From Struthidea cinerea (taxonomy: Eukaryota > Chordata > Aves > Passeriformes > Corcoracidae): DNA of 64,000 nt. Shown here in pieces: positions 1 to 13,923 of the stretch. How positions within the stretch are numbered: the first letter of the stretch is position 1; every line of letters starts with the position of its first letter. The stretch covers positions 5,009,361-5,073,360 of the forward strand of contig VZTI01004088.1 of NCBI GenBank assembly GCA_013397865.1. Direction: 5' to 3'. Both the position numbers and the translations under genes were made by a program. The notes beneath the pieces were generated by a model that searched no databases, had not been told where the DNA came from, and saw nothing but the letters and a program-made list of their open reading frames with translations.

Positions 1-3000
1 ATAATGAATGAAAAAAAGAATTTAAATGGCCAGTATGAGCTGTTTTCCTCTGCTGTCTGCTTCACTAACCATAGTTTTTCAGCCTACAGATTTTAACACC
101 AACCTTAATGATGAGTTATCTCTAAAAACTGGAAACCTGTACTTCTGACATGCAATTGATTTATAAATCAGACATTATTACTGAAAGTTTTGGGTTGGTT
201 TCTGGTCCTAAATTTTGGTTTTCCTTTTCCTTTTAATTCTCTCCCTGGAGGGCATATTAAAACCCAGCCCAGGCTTCGGAGACAGTGTTGAAATCAATTG
301 GAAGAGATACTTATGTGAGACTCACTGCAGATTCTAGGTGCTTTCTTTGTAAAAAGAAACTTTGAAAAATGGGCCCAGGTTCACCCTACATAGGACAGCC
401 CAAAAGCACCAATTCAGACTTCACTGTCTTAGGGACAGGGAATACAGCATGGGGATTGATCTGCATATGCTGTCTAATATATGAGAAATCTTGGAGTCCT
501 GATAGCCTTAATCCCTGCCACAGAAGTGTATAAAATTTCACAGCTAAGCTGCCAGAAAAGCCAAGACCACACCAGGAAAGCCGTCTGCTTACAAGAAGAT
601 ACCTGCCAGGTCTTGTCTGCCAAAGCCTGGACTAATGAATGAATACACAATATCCCAATCAATCAAACTGGATTTGTCTTTGCCCCAGGTCTAGGTGAGG
701 TCTGGTATGAGGTGACCATATCTGTCAGGCATGCAGTAGCTGTGGCCAAGAAACTGTCTGTACATTTATGCATTTATCAAGGCAGATATGAATAGAAGTC
801 TTTATTTTTTAACTAAATGTGGTATATACACACACTGACTGCATGTATCTCAATGTATAGTCATACAAAGGGAGAGAACGTCACATCTGCAAACACACAC
901 TGCCAAATTTAGGCATGTCTGTATGCAGATACCTACACATACATCGTCATTTTATTTTCCAGCTTGGTTTTGTTCAAAAAGATTTCAGTCTTGCATATAT
1001 TTTTCGGCACAAGCACTAGGACTGTGATTACCTGAAACACTGAAAAACTCCAAACTGTAGACTTCTTTTTTTAACTGTAGTGGAAACTCTTGTTTCCAGA
1101 GTTTTAATATTTCATTACAGTCATTGCTGTGTGTTTTCACAAATATGTGTATTTACATGAGAAAAATAAAGGTATTGTGTGACAATGAGGTAAAAACTTA
1201 TGTAGTCCTCATAGCCATGTTAGAGATTGTAGGGACTATTTTAAGGTGTGGGAGTTCAGACTGGCAATGGTAGCAGACTTCGTGGTTGCTCTCCTGCACA
1301 GGTCTAAACCCAGCAGTAAGAGGATCTCACCCAGGGGTGTTAACAATGCCTTTGAACCTTGGTGTGCTGAAACTGATGACTAGTCCCCACTTCCTGGGAA
1401 CATGCTCCTAGGTACAGAACAGGGCAGGCTGAGTCAGAGAGAGGCCTGATAAAAGATAATGTGGTCATAGAGTAATCACAGATAAGTCATTGCCCAAGGG
1501 ATGGGAAGATACTTAAATGAAGTGATAGCCAGATATGCTGGTGAGGTCTAGAGAAGATCTCACAGTAGAGTACCTTCCCATTCTGTCATCCTTCACTAAT
1601 TCAGATCTATTCTTGTGCCTGTCCTAGCTCCAAGGTGGTCTAATGACACAACACACAGTAGTTCACTGCCAGCATAGGTGTTTGCAGAAGAGAACTGTAA
1701 GCCTTGAGGACTCCTTGACTCATTCTCATGATGACTTAAAAGTGCCTTGGTTGATGCATGCCTTGATAGGGCCCTCCTCTAGCCACACAGTTGGACATAT
1801 CATCCATATTTTCTTTAAAAATTCAGAGTAACTTTGATCACTTTTATTGCATGGACAAAATAAAGTGTAACAGCATAAGCATTTTAGATATTTAAGTTTG
1901 AAGTTTCCATTGTGAAGTGATGCTGCTAAGAACCTGAGTTCATTGCTCCACTCCTGCCTGGAGTTTGTCTCCCTGGACATAAGACCAGCATTGGTATGGT
2001 GCAGGTGTCTGAACTGCAGTTGTAGTGGAGGCCTGTTCCTCCTTGATTGAGAGCCACCTTTAAGCTCAGGCCCTCACCTTTGGCCTCTTCCTGAGCTACG
2101 CTGATATGGCTTTCTGGCTTGGCTTTGGACCTGCCTCACCTATATGGATTTAAGAATGATCACTGGACGTTGGTTGAACCACTAACCATCACTGGATCTG
2201 CTCTTTTCTTCTTGCTTGGATGCGGTGGGACTGCTCACCCCACACTGCCCCACTTGCCTTGCCCCAGTTTCCTTATTCTTCCTGGTCCTTGGCAGTCATA
2301 GAGGATCTGCCCGGGGGGTTCAGGAGACTTTAGGTAGATACTGAGAACTTTCAGAGTTATAGTCTTTAATAAAATAATATAAACCGTTGCTTCACGGTAT
2401 CCATATAGAGCATGATTATAATTGTACATGTGCCAGGCAGTGCCTCTGCAGCAATGCTTTACTGTTGCACAGAGAATATTCTGCTCTCCAGAGAAAACTT
2501 GCTGAGCATCACAGAAGTTATTTTCATGCAAACACTACATTTTCAAAGGTAGGAAGGCTTCCTGGGACCTAGAGTCATTGTCAAGAAAGGAAAGCACTAA
2601 GGTGGCTAGAGCAGTCGAAAACCAAGGCTGAGGACCTCATGCAGCTACATATGTATTGTAGGACCACAAAGTGGTGGCAGACACCTCATGTAGTATGAGT
2701 AGTATGGCTGAGTGTACATTTCCTGTGCAGCCAGCAGGGGGAAATTTGCCCCCTAGAGGCTGAATCATCCTGTCTCAGCACAACCAGAATCTATTACCTA
2801 TTTTAGGTGGCTTATGGTCCCTGTGAATCAAAAAAAGGGTCTAGAAAAGTAGATTAAACTGATATTCAGACTATGAAAGTTAGATAAGGTGGTTTCTTGT
2901 CTGTAAAATGAGGATAATTTCCTGACCACATTACATAAGAGGAAGGGGTGAATAAAGAATATGACAGTTTAGGCTTAGGTGGCCTCCATTATAAAATATA

Positions 3001-5900
3001 CCATAGGTCTTTCTGAGGGAAGTTTGGAAGAGGGGAACACTTTCTGTCCAATGTATTTTGGGCCCATAATATGGACTGTGCATTATGTCCAGCTGATTTC
3101 ACTTGCTGCTCACCTATTGATTTGTCAAAACTTCATTGACATTGTTTGGGATCCCAAAGCTCCTGTGGAATCTCCTCCAAGTACACTTTCATATTAAACA
3201 GAGGGTCTGTTCTCCCCTAACTATTCAGAAGTAACTTCTATTAACATTAATGAGAGTTATACATATGCATCAAAGGGAGAATAGACCCTGAGGGCATCAT
3301 ATGGACGGTCCTTCAATATTCTGTGTCTCTCAGTGGGACTTTGTAGAGTATGGCATGAAATGTAATGGGTCCATTGACTTTGTATCACTCTAGGTCACTA
3401 GCCTTAATACAATGTTAATAGAAAGCTTCTCATTAAGATCCTAATTATGTGTGTGGTAACAAGACACACACTATATCTTTCATATTGCTACTTGCAAACC
3501 ACTGCAGTGCATTCTCTCTCAGGAACAATGTAGGAATGACCATAGGAGGTGACCTCTGCTACATGTGAGCAGCACTCATAAATCCTCATCTGTCAAATTC
3601 AATCTCTTTTGGCAGCAGAAGGACATTTTAAATCTAGATGCTTCAATCCTGAATCTGAGAAAGAAGCGTATTAAAGTAGTGCTGATACAGCTATCAGATC
3701 AAATACATTTTCCATGATTCTGCCTGGGATGGATTAAAATGTAGGTCCCAGTGATCAAAGGGCAGTGAATGAAAGCATAAGACTTGTCTCTGTCCTCCAG
3801 TTGCATAAACTCAATGTGTTTGCTTCTTTTTTGTTCAGAGTCTGCAGTGTCTAACACACTACATTTGGGGCTGCAGGTGATGTTTCCCAAACTACCTGTA
3901 TTATGTAAATGAACTGCTAAAACAACTGAAGTGTCTGATCATTATCAGTCTGAAAGTGGAACAATCAAAACTATAGAAGCTGAGAAGCAGAGCAGTTCCC
4001 TGCAATTATCTGTTTTAAAGGAATACATTGATTTGACATTCCTAAGAAGTCAGAGATGTCTGATTTCATAATATAATTTGTAGAAGTAAAAAAGGCAAGT
4101 TAAACATTTGCCTACACACATCATGTTTACATGTGTTCAAAGAACTTCCCCAAAACTTTGCAGTCTCACCCAGCAGTATTATTTTTTGAGACTTGTTCAC
4201 TGTCTCAGGTTTGCAAACAAATTCAGAAATATGTTCCAACTCAGCTTGCCTTGCTTTTGGGGTTCTCTTCATATGTCAGTGCTTCTGCGTGTTTGTGTGT
4301 GTCTTTAAGGAATACACAGATGCAGAAAAAAGTACAAAAAAAAATAGTTATTCTCCCACAGGACACATGAATATAGCATTAAGCAAAGCTGTTTTGCCCT
4401 GTATCCTCAAAGCTGAAAGAAGGTGTAATAGATGTAATATGGATTTCTGCGGTGTATCAATTCATTCTGTATTGAGCTGAGCAAATAATTTGAAATACAT
4501 AAATCATCCAATGAATGTATCATTTATTTCCTGCTCATGGAAAATCCAGAGGCAAAACTTACTTGCAACAAAGGGTTTTGGCATTAAAAATATAATTAAT
4601 ATAATTAAAAATATATTAAACTGGGACTCCTTTCAAAATTACCCCATGTGCTTTCTATTCTCTTGTGTGATTTTTTCCACATTTCTAAGGACCAGCACTG
4701 ATATGTGAACAAGTCACAACACTCCACTTCCAGACCACTGTCCTCTTCCTACCTGTATGTTTTTTTACATGAATTGAGAGGTGATATCCATTGACAGAAA
4801 GAGTAAAGCATCTCAGTTATTTGTTACACTGTGCTTTCCTACCATGCTCTGCTATTTATTTGCTTAGTTACACATATACCTGAGTACCTTGTTGAATGAG
4901 GGCCACAAGGAAGAATGTAAATATTTTAAAACCTTTCTGGGTTAATCATGAACAGCTGTCTCCAAATATTCCATATGCAGTATTCAAGACGTGTAACTGA
5001 GTTATGAGTGCTTCCCTAAGTCACGTGGCCTGGTTTCACTCTTTGGTGTATGAGCAACCTCCTATGTGACTACTCATGCATGTGAATGCCTACGTGTAAC
5101 TTTGAAATTCACTGGCCACAAATTTCAAGAGAATTAAGCTCCACTGTGTGAGTACTTAGTGAATTTGGAAATGAAAGTAAGAGGAATGTGGTCCAAGAGG
5201 TTGTGCTGATGAGTGCCAAGGAACCTCAGCAAGAGGCTTTTTAGCAAAATCCTCGATCTGTGTTTCCCCCAGCCCAGGTGGAGCTGGCCACATGTGAGGG
5301 CCTTGGTTTCCAGAGTAAAAATGTCTCGTTTGGTACAAGCTGTTGTTTCAAAAATGCAACTAGAGCAGAGTGAGAGTTTTGAGGGAACACTTTTATTTGC
5401 CAGTAACACAATTTCAGATCTATTGAGTACTGAGGAGTGAGCGCCTCAGAGGATTTAGGCATCACTCAGTTTGTTTCTTGAAATCAGCCTGAGTCTAAGC
5501 TACCTAGGTAAGAAATTTTATTTGGTAGTAGATGTGCCTTTTGAGACAGGAAGAGAATTCTTCTCAGATAATTATTCTTAAGGTTAATTTATTTCAATAA
5601 CCTGATCGGGACATTTGAGTGATGGGTAGGTGGGCAGTGAAATATTCCTCCCACACTTGAGAAGTGAGAAAAGTCCACACATTCAGAAATATTCATGTTT
5701 TTCCAAACTGATTCAGCCTTTCTCTTCTTCCAATGTCCTAGGGAACATTCTGGGAAAGGAGCACAACTGAAAATGAAATAGAGAACTGCTGCAATTAAAT
5801 GTAATTTTAAGTGGCATGAAATTAAGCAAACCAAGAGTAAGAAAATAAACAGAGCAGCCCCAGATTTTCCTTAGTGTAAGTTGCTTGACTTCAGTAGAGT
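1..5900. other. Unique AT-rich non-coding sequence
   Basis: I see no gene, RNA gene or recognisable transposon here. Stop codons are frequent in all frames and CpG is rare. The one distinctive point is a G/C-rich convergent motif pair at 2731-2759, listed separately. An open stretch at 5213-5440 is short, has no splice or promoter context and resembles nothing I know. Confidence 0.6.
2731..2759. promoter_or_regulatory. Convergent pair of CTCF-like core motifs
   Basis: The plus strand reads CCAGCAGGGGGA at 2731-2742, and the minus strand reads CCTCTAGGGGGCA across 2747-2759. Both match the vertebrate CTCF core (CCASYAGRKGGCA) closely: the plus copy loses the match at its last bases, and the minus copy differs at one position. 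The two face each other with a 4-base gap. The runs of G and C also form a small inverted repeat (AGGGGG and CCCCCT). Occupancy is inference; sequence alone shows only the motif match. Confidence 0.35.
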
Positions 5901-5920
5901 TACATGAAAAATATAATTTT

Positions 5921-6016
5921 ACTCCCTCCCTCTCTCTCTCTGTCTCTGTGCCTGAATTCTTGATGTCAGCTTAAAAAGGAGAGTAAGTGAGAGGGAGAGA
6001 GAAAAAGAGAGAGAGG
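5921..6016. repeat. TC-rich and GA-rich simple repeats facing each other
   Basis: A pyrimidine run of CCCTCCC followed by TC repeats (5923-5948) is followed about 40 bases later by a purine run of GA repeats (5988-6016). The two are roughly complementary, so the interval could fold as an imperfect hairpin. This is a simple-sequence feature and has no coding content. Confidence 0.6.
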
Positions 6017-6019
6017 AGC

Positions 6020-9000
6020 ATATGGAAATTAACGTTTCAGCTTTCAGAAATGTACATTTAATGAAAAGTTTGGAAATAACCAACCTTTCATGGCCCAAAG
6101 AATTACTGAAAAAGATCTTCTGTGTTTGCAACCTTGTTGGCAGTCAGGCTGTCTTGGGCAGCAGTAATTTTCAGTCAGAGGGTTGCCATAAAAGCCTGAA
6201 AACCCACAGAGCTAATAGAAAACAGGCAGAGAAAGTGAAGTCTAACCCAGGAATTCATAGGCTGGGGCTTCCAAGCTCAGTTCAGCTGTGTGAGGTCTGG
6301 CTGAGTCACGCACTGCCACAGATTGAACTGGTACATCTAGAATAGCACCAGACTGAAGAGCTTGGCGTGTAAAGTCTAGGGTTAGGCTCCAAACACTTTC
6401 CTGGTGAGATTTCATCCAAGGGATTATTTTAGCCAGCAGTCTCCCTGCCTGCTAGGGAGCATCGCTGTTTTTAATTCTCTGCCCTTCTATGTTTAAGTTC
6501 CCATAAATATCATGGGAATTAATTTGTGCTTGTCCCTGCTTTAAACTGAGGCAGTACTATGCATGATGCATCTTTATGCTTTCAGAGACTTTCTGGTGTG
6601 TAAATCAGTCACTGTGGACTGATACAGGCAAATCTTTGGGGAGTGCTACAAGAAGAGTAGTGAAAGAAAACATGCTAGGAAATCAGGGGAAGGACATAGG
6701 TATGATTGCATTAACATATAAGCACAGACTGAGAGTAATAACAGTATGAGTCACTTAATAGAAGAAAACAACTTTGGGCATTTGCTTCTAGACTTGCTTT
6801 CTTTGTGAGCTGTTGAGAAATATTTTAAATTAAACACAATTCCCCCACTGAAGAAACAAAGAAAACTGAAAATTGTTAGTGTAATTTAGTAAACATCAGA
6901 CCAGACAACCCTTTTTTATTAAATCATTGCCTCCTAGAGAACACTATATTTTATTTTTTTAAATATATGTTCCCACTCTTCTGAGGGAGTGGGAGGAAAC
7001 CTTTATGATGGCACATATGACGTAATAACCTCACTTTTAGCGACCATGTACACCATGGCCCTAAGTCTACACTTCTTCCTCTAGCCACACTTGTGGCAGA
7101 GAGGCTGCAATTGGCTGGGTTTCCTTTTCCTCTGCAGTGCCCGACAGTGCTGCACATCTCTTAAGTCTGTTTGCATGGTTTAGGACTTTGAAACTACTAA
7201 AAGCAAATAAAAGCAAGAGGAAATAGGCAAACACATAGAAAAGCCACAAAAATGTAAACATAGGTGTATGTGAGCTCAGTTAGGGAACACTAAAGCTAGT
7301 CACTCAACAAGATTGTTGGAAAGATTATAAAATAAAGGGTATTTTTGTTTTTAAAATAGAAAAGAAGTAGAGGAGAACACCAGAAATATCAAGACAAGCT
7401 CTACCTGGAGACACCTGCAGATGCTGACAACGAGAACAGTGTAATGGGCTGGGTGCTGCCTTAGGAATGGAATCACAAATGGGAAAGGGTCATGGCTGGG
7501 AAGAGAGACTTCAAGACACAGTTGCTCCCCCAAAGCAGACAGCATTCAGATCTGATGCATTTGTCTGGCTCCTACATCTACTGCACTGGGGTAAACCTCA
7601 GACACACACCAGCTACAATTTTGAGAAAGTTCTGATCCCCATTTTCTTCCCAAAACCATCTTCGGTAGCAGACACTGTAACAAGGAAAACTTTTAGTGCA
7701 CTCTAGCTATGGGAAAGAGAGTTACTTGTGCAACAATTTTCAGAGCTTCCGAAGATCTGAAAATGGAAATGAATACGAAACTTTTGGGTGGGGGTGGGGG
7801 TTATTGATAAATGGGTAGAACTAGAAGCACATAAAAAAAACATTGAAGGGTGAGCCTCTAAAACTGTGGAAGTTTCAGAAATTCACTTTGGATAAGGCTC
7901 CAAAAATTCATCTCGTGTAAATGGATACTCCAAAGAATCTGTATCATCTTGAAATGGTAGATGTTTGCAGGACAGGATTTTTTTAGGACTTTAGGACAGC
8001 AGCAAAGTTAGATGAGCTTTTTATGCCTGAACAATACTCTACACGGATAACTTAGTGTTTATCTGCGCTCTCACAAAGGTTTTGGACTTGGTTTGGCGTT
8101 TGTATTAGCTCTTATTTTATCTGGCTGCCCTTATGAAGAGTACATTTACATTTTGTTCCCTGCAATATAGAACTATGTGGCTTCCCTAGGGAGCCTGGTG
8201 GCCTGATAGTCTGTCTGTGGGCACACTTACTAGTTTGAAGAGCTTTTCAGGACAGTTGGCAATTGATGACATTTTTCATGGACAGCAAAATCCTGAAATC
8301 AGCAGAGAGCTTTTTATCAAAACCAGATCACCTCTTCCACTATATGCCATCCTGCCCTTTGTTTGGCAGGTTTATGCTCTACTTTGAAGTGGCAAAGATG
8401 CTAGTGTTTGAGCTAGGGTGGCTGTCACCCTGGTAAGACTTTAACAGCTGTGGATTCTTTGCTCTTGGTGATTCTTGCTTTAACTATGGGGTAGGAGGGA
8501 CATCTTGGTGTGATTTGGGGTTGTTTGGATGTGTGTGGGTCGCTTCAGCTGCAAAGAATTTTGTAACTGTACAGTGCCATATAAGATACAGCCCTGGACA
8601 CAGAAAATTAATAGTGTCAACCTATGGCTCAAGCTGGAATCTGTCCTGTTGACTCTCTATGGGTTTCTATCAGCTTTTACCATCCACTCGTGACAGTGCC
8701 GTACATAAAGTTTGGTAACTGCAGAAACAGAGCCTGAATCTGTACTGAGGCCTGGGCAAAGACAGTTGGAGAGTGCAGAACAATTCCTGCTCACCTTCCA
8801 CTCCCTGCACACACAGGGTGGACCCAAACTTGAGCTGCAGTTTTACCTACTATGTCCACTACGAAGGCAAATGCCTGGAATATCTTATTCTGTTCAGCTT
8901 AAAAAGACCAGTGTTAAATCAGCCGGGTTATGAATTTTTCTATGTTCAGGAAGTCCCATGCTGAAAAATAAGAAAAGGAAAAAACTGCTTAGTCCCTCAA

Positions 9001-10250
9001 ACTTGAAAATCAAGATATTCCCACACAGCATAGGCCAGATCCTGAAGGGCTTTATGATACTTTTCCCTTGTGCAGAGACGCCAAACACAGGAGGAACTTC
9101 TACACATGCACAGCAGAGAAAATCTCTGTGGCAGCTGTTCACATTTCCTCGTGGAGGGAAGGGGGAGGAAGTAGGTGCTTTGGGGCCCTAATCGGTAGCT
9201 TTGGACAGCATACAAAAGCTTCAGAGTCAGTGTCAGAGTGGGGAGCAGTGAGCAGTGTCCACTAGTCCTCAGCCAACCGCCAGCAGCAGCCCAGCCACGG
9301 GCCAGGTCTGTGGTTTGGAGGCCCCTGAGCTCTTGGGACTGAGGATTCCTTTTCCTTGGGCTGGCAATGCTTCAGGCATCAGACTTTTTCTAATAGTCTC
9401 TACCCCGTTTCTCAGGATTTGATTATGAACTAATTAGAAGGCACTTTTCTCTAAGACAGCACCCTTTGATTACGTTGAGAAAACACACTGCTGCATTGTT
9501 TTTTCCTCCTTTATGAACAATTTTTGTCTTCCAAGGTATGAAATATCTGTTTGGGGTTTTTTTGGACTTGCATTTCGGTGGCACGACAGTAAATCTGCCT
9601 GCAGAAGTCCAGTAACTTTCTTACACTTTGCAGCCTAAGTGGAAGCCTCAGTTGGGCAACTTTAAAATGAAAAGTTCTGGTGCTCGTTACAATAGCAAAA
9701 CCTTTTAATAGCACCAGAGAGGCAGGGGAACTTCACCAGATAACTAAATCCATTGATCTCTAATCCTTTGGGCCATACTTACTGTGGAAGACTTGCATGC
9801 ATGGCTTCAATCCAGAACCGCATGCTGCCAAAAAACGCTTAGTACGCTAGCAGCCAACAAAAATGTAAGAGGTCTGCTCTGCATGTGGGAAACAACATAA
9901 AAAGAAGTGGTTTTTTAGCTTAGTCTGACAAACGTTAGCATATAACACTGATATTAAAATGAAATGGCAGAAAGTCTCAGTCATATCTTGGATGTTGGGG
10001 GACTTATATGTGCTAATTAAAAGGGACTGGGTGGCAGTTTAGGGTGCTCTGTTGTAAGTTTCTTCTCAAGTACTCCAGTTCAAAACCTTCCTCAGGGAAG
10101 AAGCTGCTATTAATGTGCATTTCTTGCAGGCTGAAACATTAAAAAGAGATCTACTAAAGACAGATGCATTTCCTCCTCTATTTAGACACAAATACAGATG
10201 TTATTCATATCAAATATATATCATTCTCTGTCTCTGGTGACTGATCTTAA
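6020..10250. other. Unique non-coding sequence
   Basis: Nothing coding is supported. A G-rich run at about 7783-7801 (GGGTGGGGGTGGGGG) is the only notable composition feature. The stretch near 9230-9320 is slightly richer in G+C but lacks CpG clustering or an open frame of note. Confidence 0.55.
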
Positions 10251-10267
10251 GGAACTATAAAATCTAG

Positions 10268-10338
10268 CTAAATATATTTATAGTTTTATAGTAGTGCCTA
10301 TACCCAGATAACTCTTAATGCACTTCTCTATAAATATC
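10268..10338. promoter_or_regulatory. Inverted pair of MEF2-like sites
   Basis: CTATAAATAT occurs on the minus strand at 10274-10283 (inside CTAAATATATTTATAG) and again on the plus strand at 10328-10337. This fits the MEF2 type of A/T-rich site (YTA, four A/T, TA). AT-rich DNA produces such matches by chance, so the assignment is weak. Confidence 0.2.
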
Positions 10339-12276
10339 AATTAATAATGCACATCAGAGGCAGGTCTGCATTAAATAAAAGTTCATGCTATGCCTTCCAG
10401 GTATTACTGAAAGTCTCGGAGACTCTGTAAATGCAGAATTATTTGAATTTTTTTAGATAATATCACTAAGTTATATTGACCCTTGTGGTTTTCACTGTGT
10501 ATTTGATGCTTTCCACTTTTCAGCTCACCAATATTTTATTTGTGTATGTGTACACACGTGTGCATACATCCCATATAAACTCTGTATAAATTATCTTTCA
10601 GGGTGTTTTTCAAAATTTCTTTTTGTGTGTCAAAGGACCTACACATTGAGCAGAGAATGTCAGGCACTGTATCAATTGCAAAACACCCTAAACAGGACAA
10701 CCATTGATTTTTGTTTGTATCAGGGTGACGTAAAAAGCCCCATGGATTACCCCATTTCTCTGACTACAGCATTCAGAGATATTTCTTATAGGCAACTTCC
10801 GGCTTCCTGAGGGCTTGTGCAAGTCTTGTGCCTGTTGGGACTTCCTTCAAATAGTGGGAACACCGGGTGAGTATGGCCACAGTTGAGGTGAGGTCATGGA
10901 CACACCTGATACCTTCCAGAAATAGCCCTTAATCTGGTACCTGTTCCCATTTGTACAAAGGTGACCTAGCAAAATCAGACATATTCTTTGGCAAGTATCT
11001 CTTAAAAGTCTAGAGCAAACACCATAATACCCAGGATTTGTGAAAGATTTGGTCTGGAATTTGTACATCTAGTAACACTGGTGTGTTTGTACGTGCAAAC
11101 TGGACATGTCTAAACCATATTCTGAGCAAATATTTTTCACTCAAGTTCCAGCCTATGTTCACAGTCAACTTCTAATTCTATCACACGGACAAAAGTCTTT
11201 GAGTAGGCGTAAGGTTTGAGTCACACAGGAGTGAACATGGCCTGAGCTACTCCCTGGCATGTGCCCAAAGCACACCACAGCCCACTCTGTGCATGGGCAG
11301 GGCACGCTCTCATGACATGCAAAACCTGTGGTTCATGTCACCTATCTCAGCTCTGGTGCCCTTCCAGAAATGGCTTGGAGGTTGCACGTTGCAAGACGTG
11401 GAATTTATGGGTGACCTGGCCTTGGATCACCCTAAAACAGAGTGACTGTACCATGTTGTGATCAAGCGTCCAGTGCCCACCAATAGGATCGCACAGATCT
11501 GAGCCAGGGAAAATACCAGACTTCACCCTGCTGCTGAAGCTATGTTCTCAGGATGCTTTCTAAGACCTCTTTCAGATGCCTCACTTCTCAAATCCAACAC
11601 AACACATCAGCTCTATAGAGTCAACGAGATCAAGGAGAGGTAAATCACTTAGATCCTCTCAGGAGACAATCAGCAACTCACAAGCTGGGCTTTTTAGGCA
11701 GAGCTTTTGTAATGCATCCATAAGTTAGAATGGAGCCACTAGGCATCTTTGAGAAACATGTCATCTGCCTCAATATGCTTGGAATTAAAGACAGTTCATA
11801 GAGCAAAAGTAAGCTATTAATATCCTGTATTCATAATGCTACATTTCTTTGGGGTTTTTTTTGTACTTCTGAAAACCCTACAATAATCTCCAGTCCTAAT
11901 TCTACCAGATCCCTTTCTTCTAGTTCACAATAATGAGATATTACAATATCCTCTGGAAGACGGAGGCACTGACAGAATGCACTCCAGCACTGCGTGTTCT
12001 ACCATACCACAGCACAATGGGACACCATTACTGGGAACCAAGTCTGCTCAATCTTGTTATGTCCTTCCAGAGCCAAATCCTGCTTGACTTACTCATGCAA
12101 AAATCCTATTGAATTCAGTGGGCATTTTGCCTGACAGGGGAGCAGTGAAGAGCCCTCCCTCTTATTTTTCAGGCTTTTCCCTGAAGAGGGGCCTGAGCAT
12201 TCAAGATGTTGAGTTGCTGCTGGGTGGCCCAGGACCATGTATCTTCTCAGGAGAGCTCCAGTAACCCCCAAGACAA

Positions 12277-12294
12277 ATTAATCAGGTGATTAAT
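12277..12294. promoter_or_regulatory. Perfect 8-base-arm palindrome with TAAT cores
   Basis: ATTAATCA and TGATTAAT are exact reverse complements separated by GG. Each arm carries a TAAT homeodomain core, so the site could bind a homeodomain dimer. That function is inference from motif shape only. Confidence 0.25.
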
Positions 12295-13923
12295 AAACTG
12301 TGATTTCTGATGAGCTTTGTCTTTTCAGTTTTGTTTTGTTAATCCATTAAAGCAAACCTTCAATCAAATGCTTTTATTTATAAACTCTTTTGAAATCACA
12401 AGTTTTTATTTACTTTAGATAAATAATACTAGCTGAGTGTGAAAATAGAGCATCCAAAAAAAAGAGAAAAACATTTCCCCTGTTCACCCAAAAGTTGTAA
12501 GCTGCCAGGAGGGCGTTCTTGACACAGCAGCATGTTTGTGCTATAGTCCTTCAGACCAACATCCCCTCCCCAGTTTATAATGAGTTTTTTGTCCAAACAG
12601 AGAAAGATTTAACTTAGATTGGGGGAAAAAGCCCAAAACAAATGCCGCAGAGACCCCACCCCATACCTTTAAAAAGCATTAATATCTTCTAACTGACCTG
12701 CTGAAAACTCAGGGTGTTTTCACTTTCTTATGCTTATTTAATCTAACAAATTCACATGACTTGTTTAATCAGTTACTACTGTCCTGATAAAGTACAAATG
12801 AACCTATTAATGCAAGAACTGTACCCAGATAATGATCCATCAACCTTTCCTTTTTTTTCAACCCTTCCAGAACCCCAGGATCTGGCCTGTTGAACATGCA
12901 TTGATTTTTTATGATACAATAATACCTCAGATTTCTGACAGAGCCCCAGACATGAACCTCCAGGTTAAACTATGGATTTGACATACCGGAGAGAACAACT
13001 GACAACTTCCCCTCAAGAATGTTTGGATATTTTCACATGTGGCTTCCAGTAGAATTAATCACAAGATCACATCTGTGATTCTTTCTCCCACCAAACTTCA
13101 CCTAAGGACTAAAATTGTAGATTTGTCACTTAACAACACCTATTGCAGCTTCTTCCTTTGTCTTTGCACAATGATTTCCAAGCCTTTGGTGCCTATTGCT
13201 CACCCAAGAACCTTAACATAGCAGCCAACCATAAATCTGTTTCTTTTCCCAACAACCATAAGAGTTTAAAATCCAAAAATCCTCCTTCACAGATTTTAAG
13301 GATTCTTTCAGAAGGTCAAGTCACTGTCTGTAGACATATTACTGTTGATGCATTTTCCAGTTCATGTTATCTAAGAAACAGTGAGCAGTTATCGCCATTT
13401 GATTATATCCTCCCCCACCAGCCCCCTCAATAAAGCAGGATAAATATATATTGGGTTTGAAGGATAATTTTGGTCAGAGTTTCCTGTAACAGATCAGCTC
13501 CTTAGCATGTGAGTCCACCTTTTCCTTTCACCAAGTATGCTCCAGCTGGTTCGGTGGAGAATTGTGACGCATGTATAGAGTCAACAGGAGTGCCCTTCTT
13601 GGAAGGTTAATGCGTAAATTATATTCCTCCTCCCTATTCATCTCTTCTGATGTTTGAGTGAATGGTTGCAGCAGTAATAATTAAGTAACATGAACTTATA
13701 TAAAGGAGGTATGGATCATGCCATTACACTTGCATGCATATAAAGTACCCCTTTTTTATGGGAAATGAGGTATTGTTGCCAAAGATACTCATAAACAAGG
13801 AAAATAAGAGGAGGATGTTCTCCTCACCCAGATTACTCAAGTTATCTCCCTGTCACTCAAACTCTACAAGTAACAGAAGAGTAGCTCCCTGTGGCTTCTT
13901 TTATGTTGTTTTGGATCCCCTTT

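Noticed and set aside
2452..2548. Possible plus-strand exon ending AAG before GTAGGA
   Set aside because: It ends in phase 0, like the intron before 56771, but it lies 54 kb away, has a poor pyrimidine tract, and could easily be chance.
5213..5440. Open frame with an internal ATG and a protein-like tail
   Set aside because: No promoter, splice or domain evidence; 75 codons is within chance expectation.
7783..7801. G-rich run considered as a G-quadruplex
   Set aside because: Only three G tracts are present, one short of the usual four.
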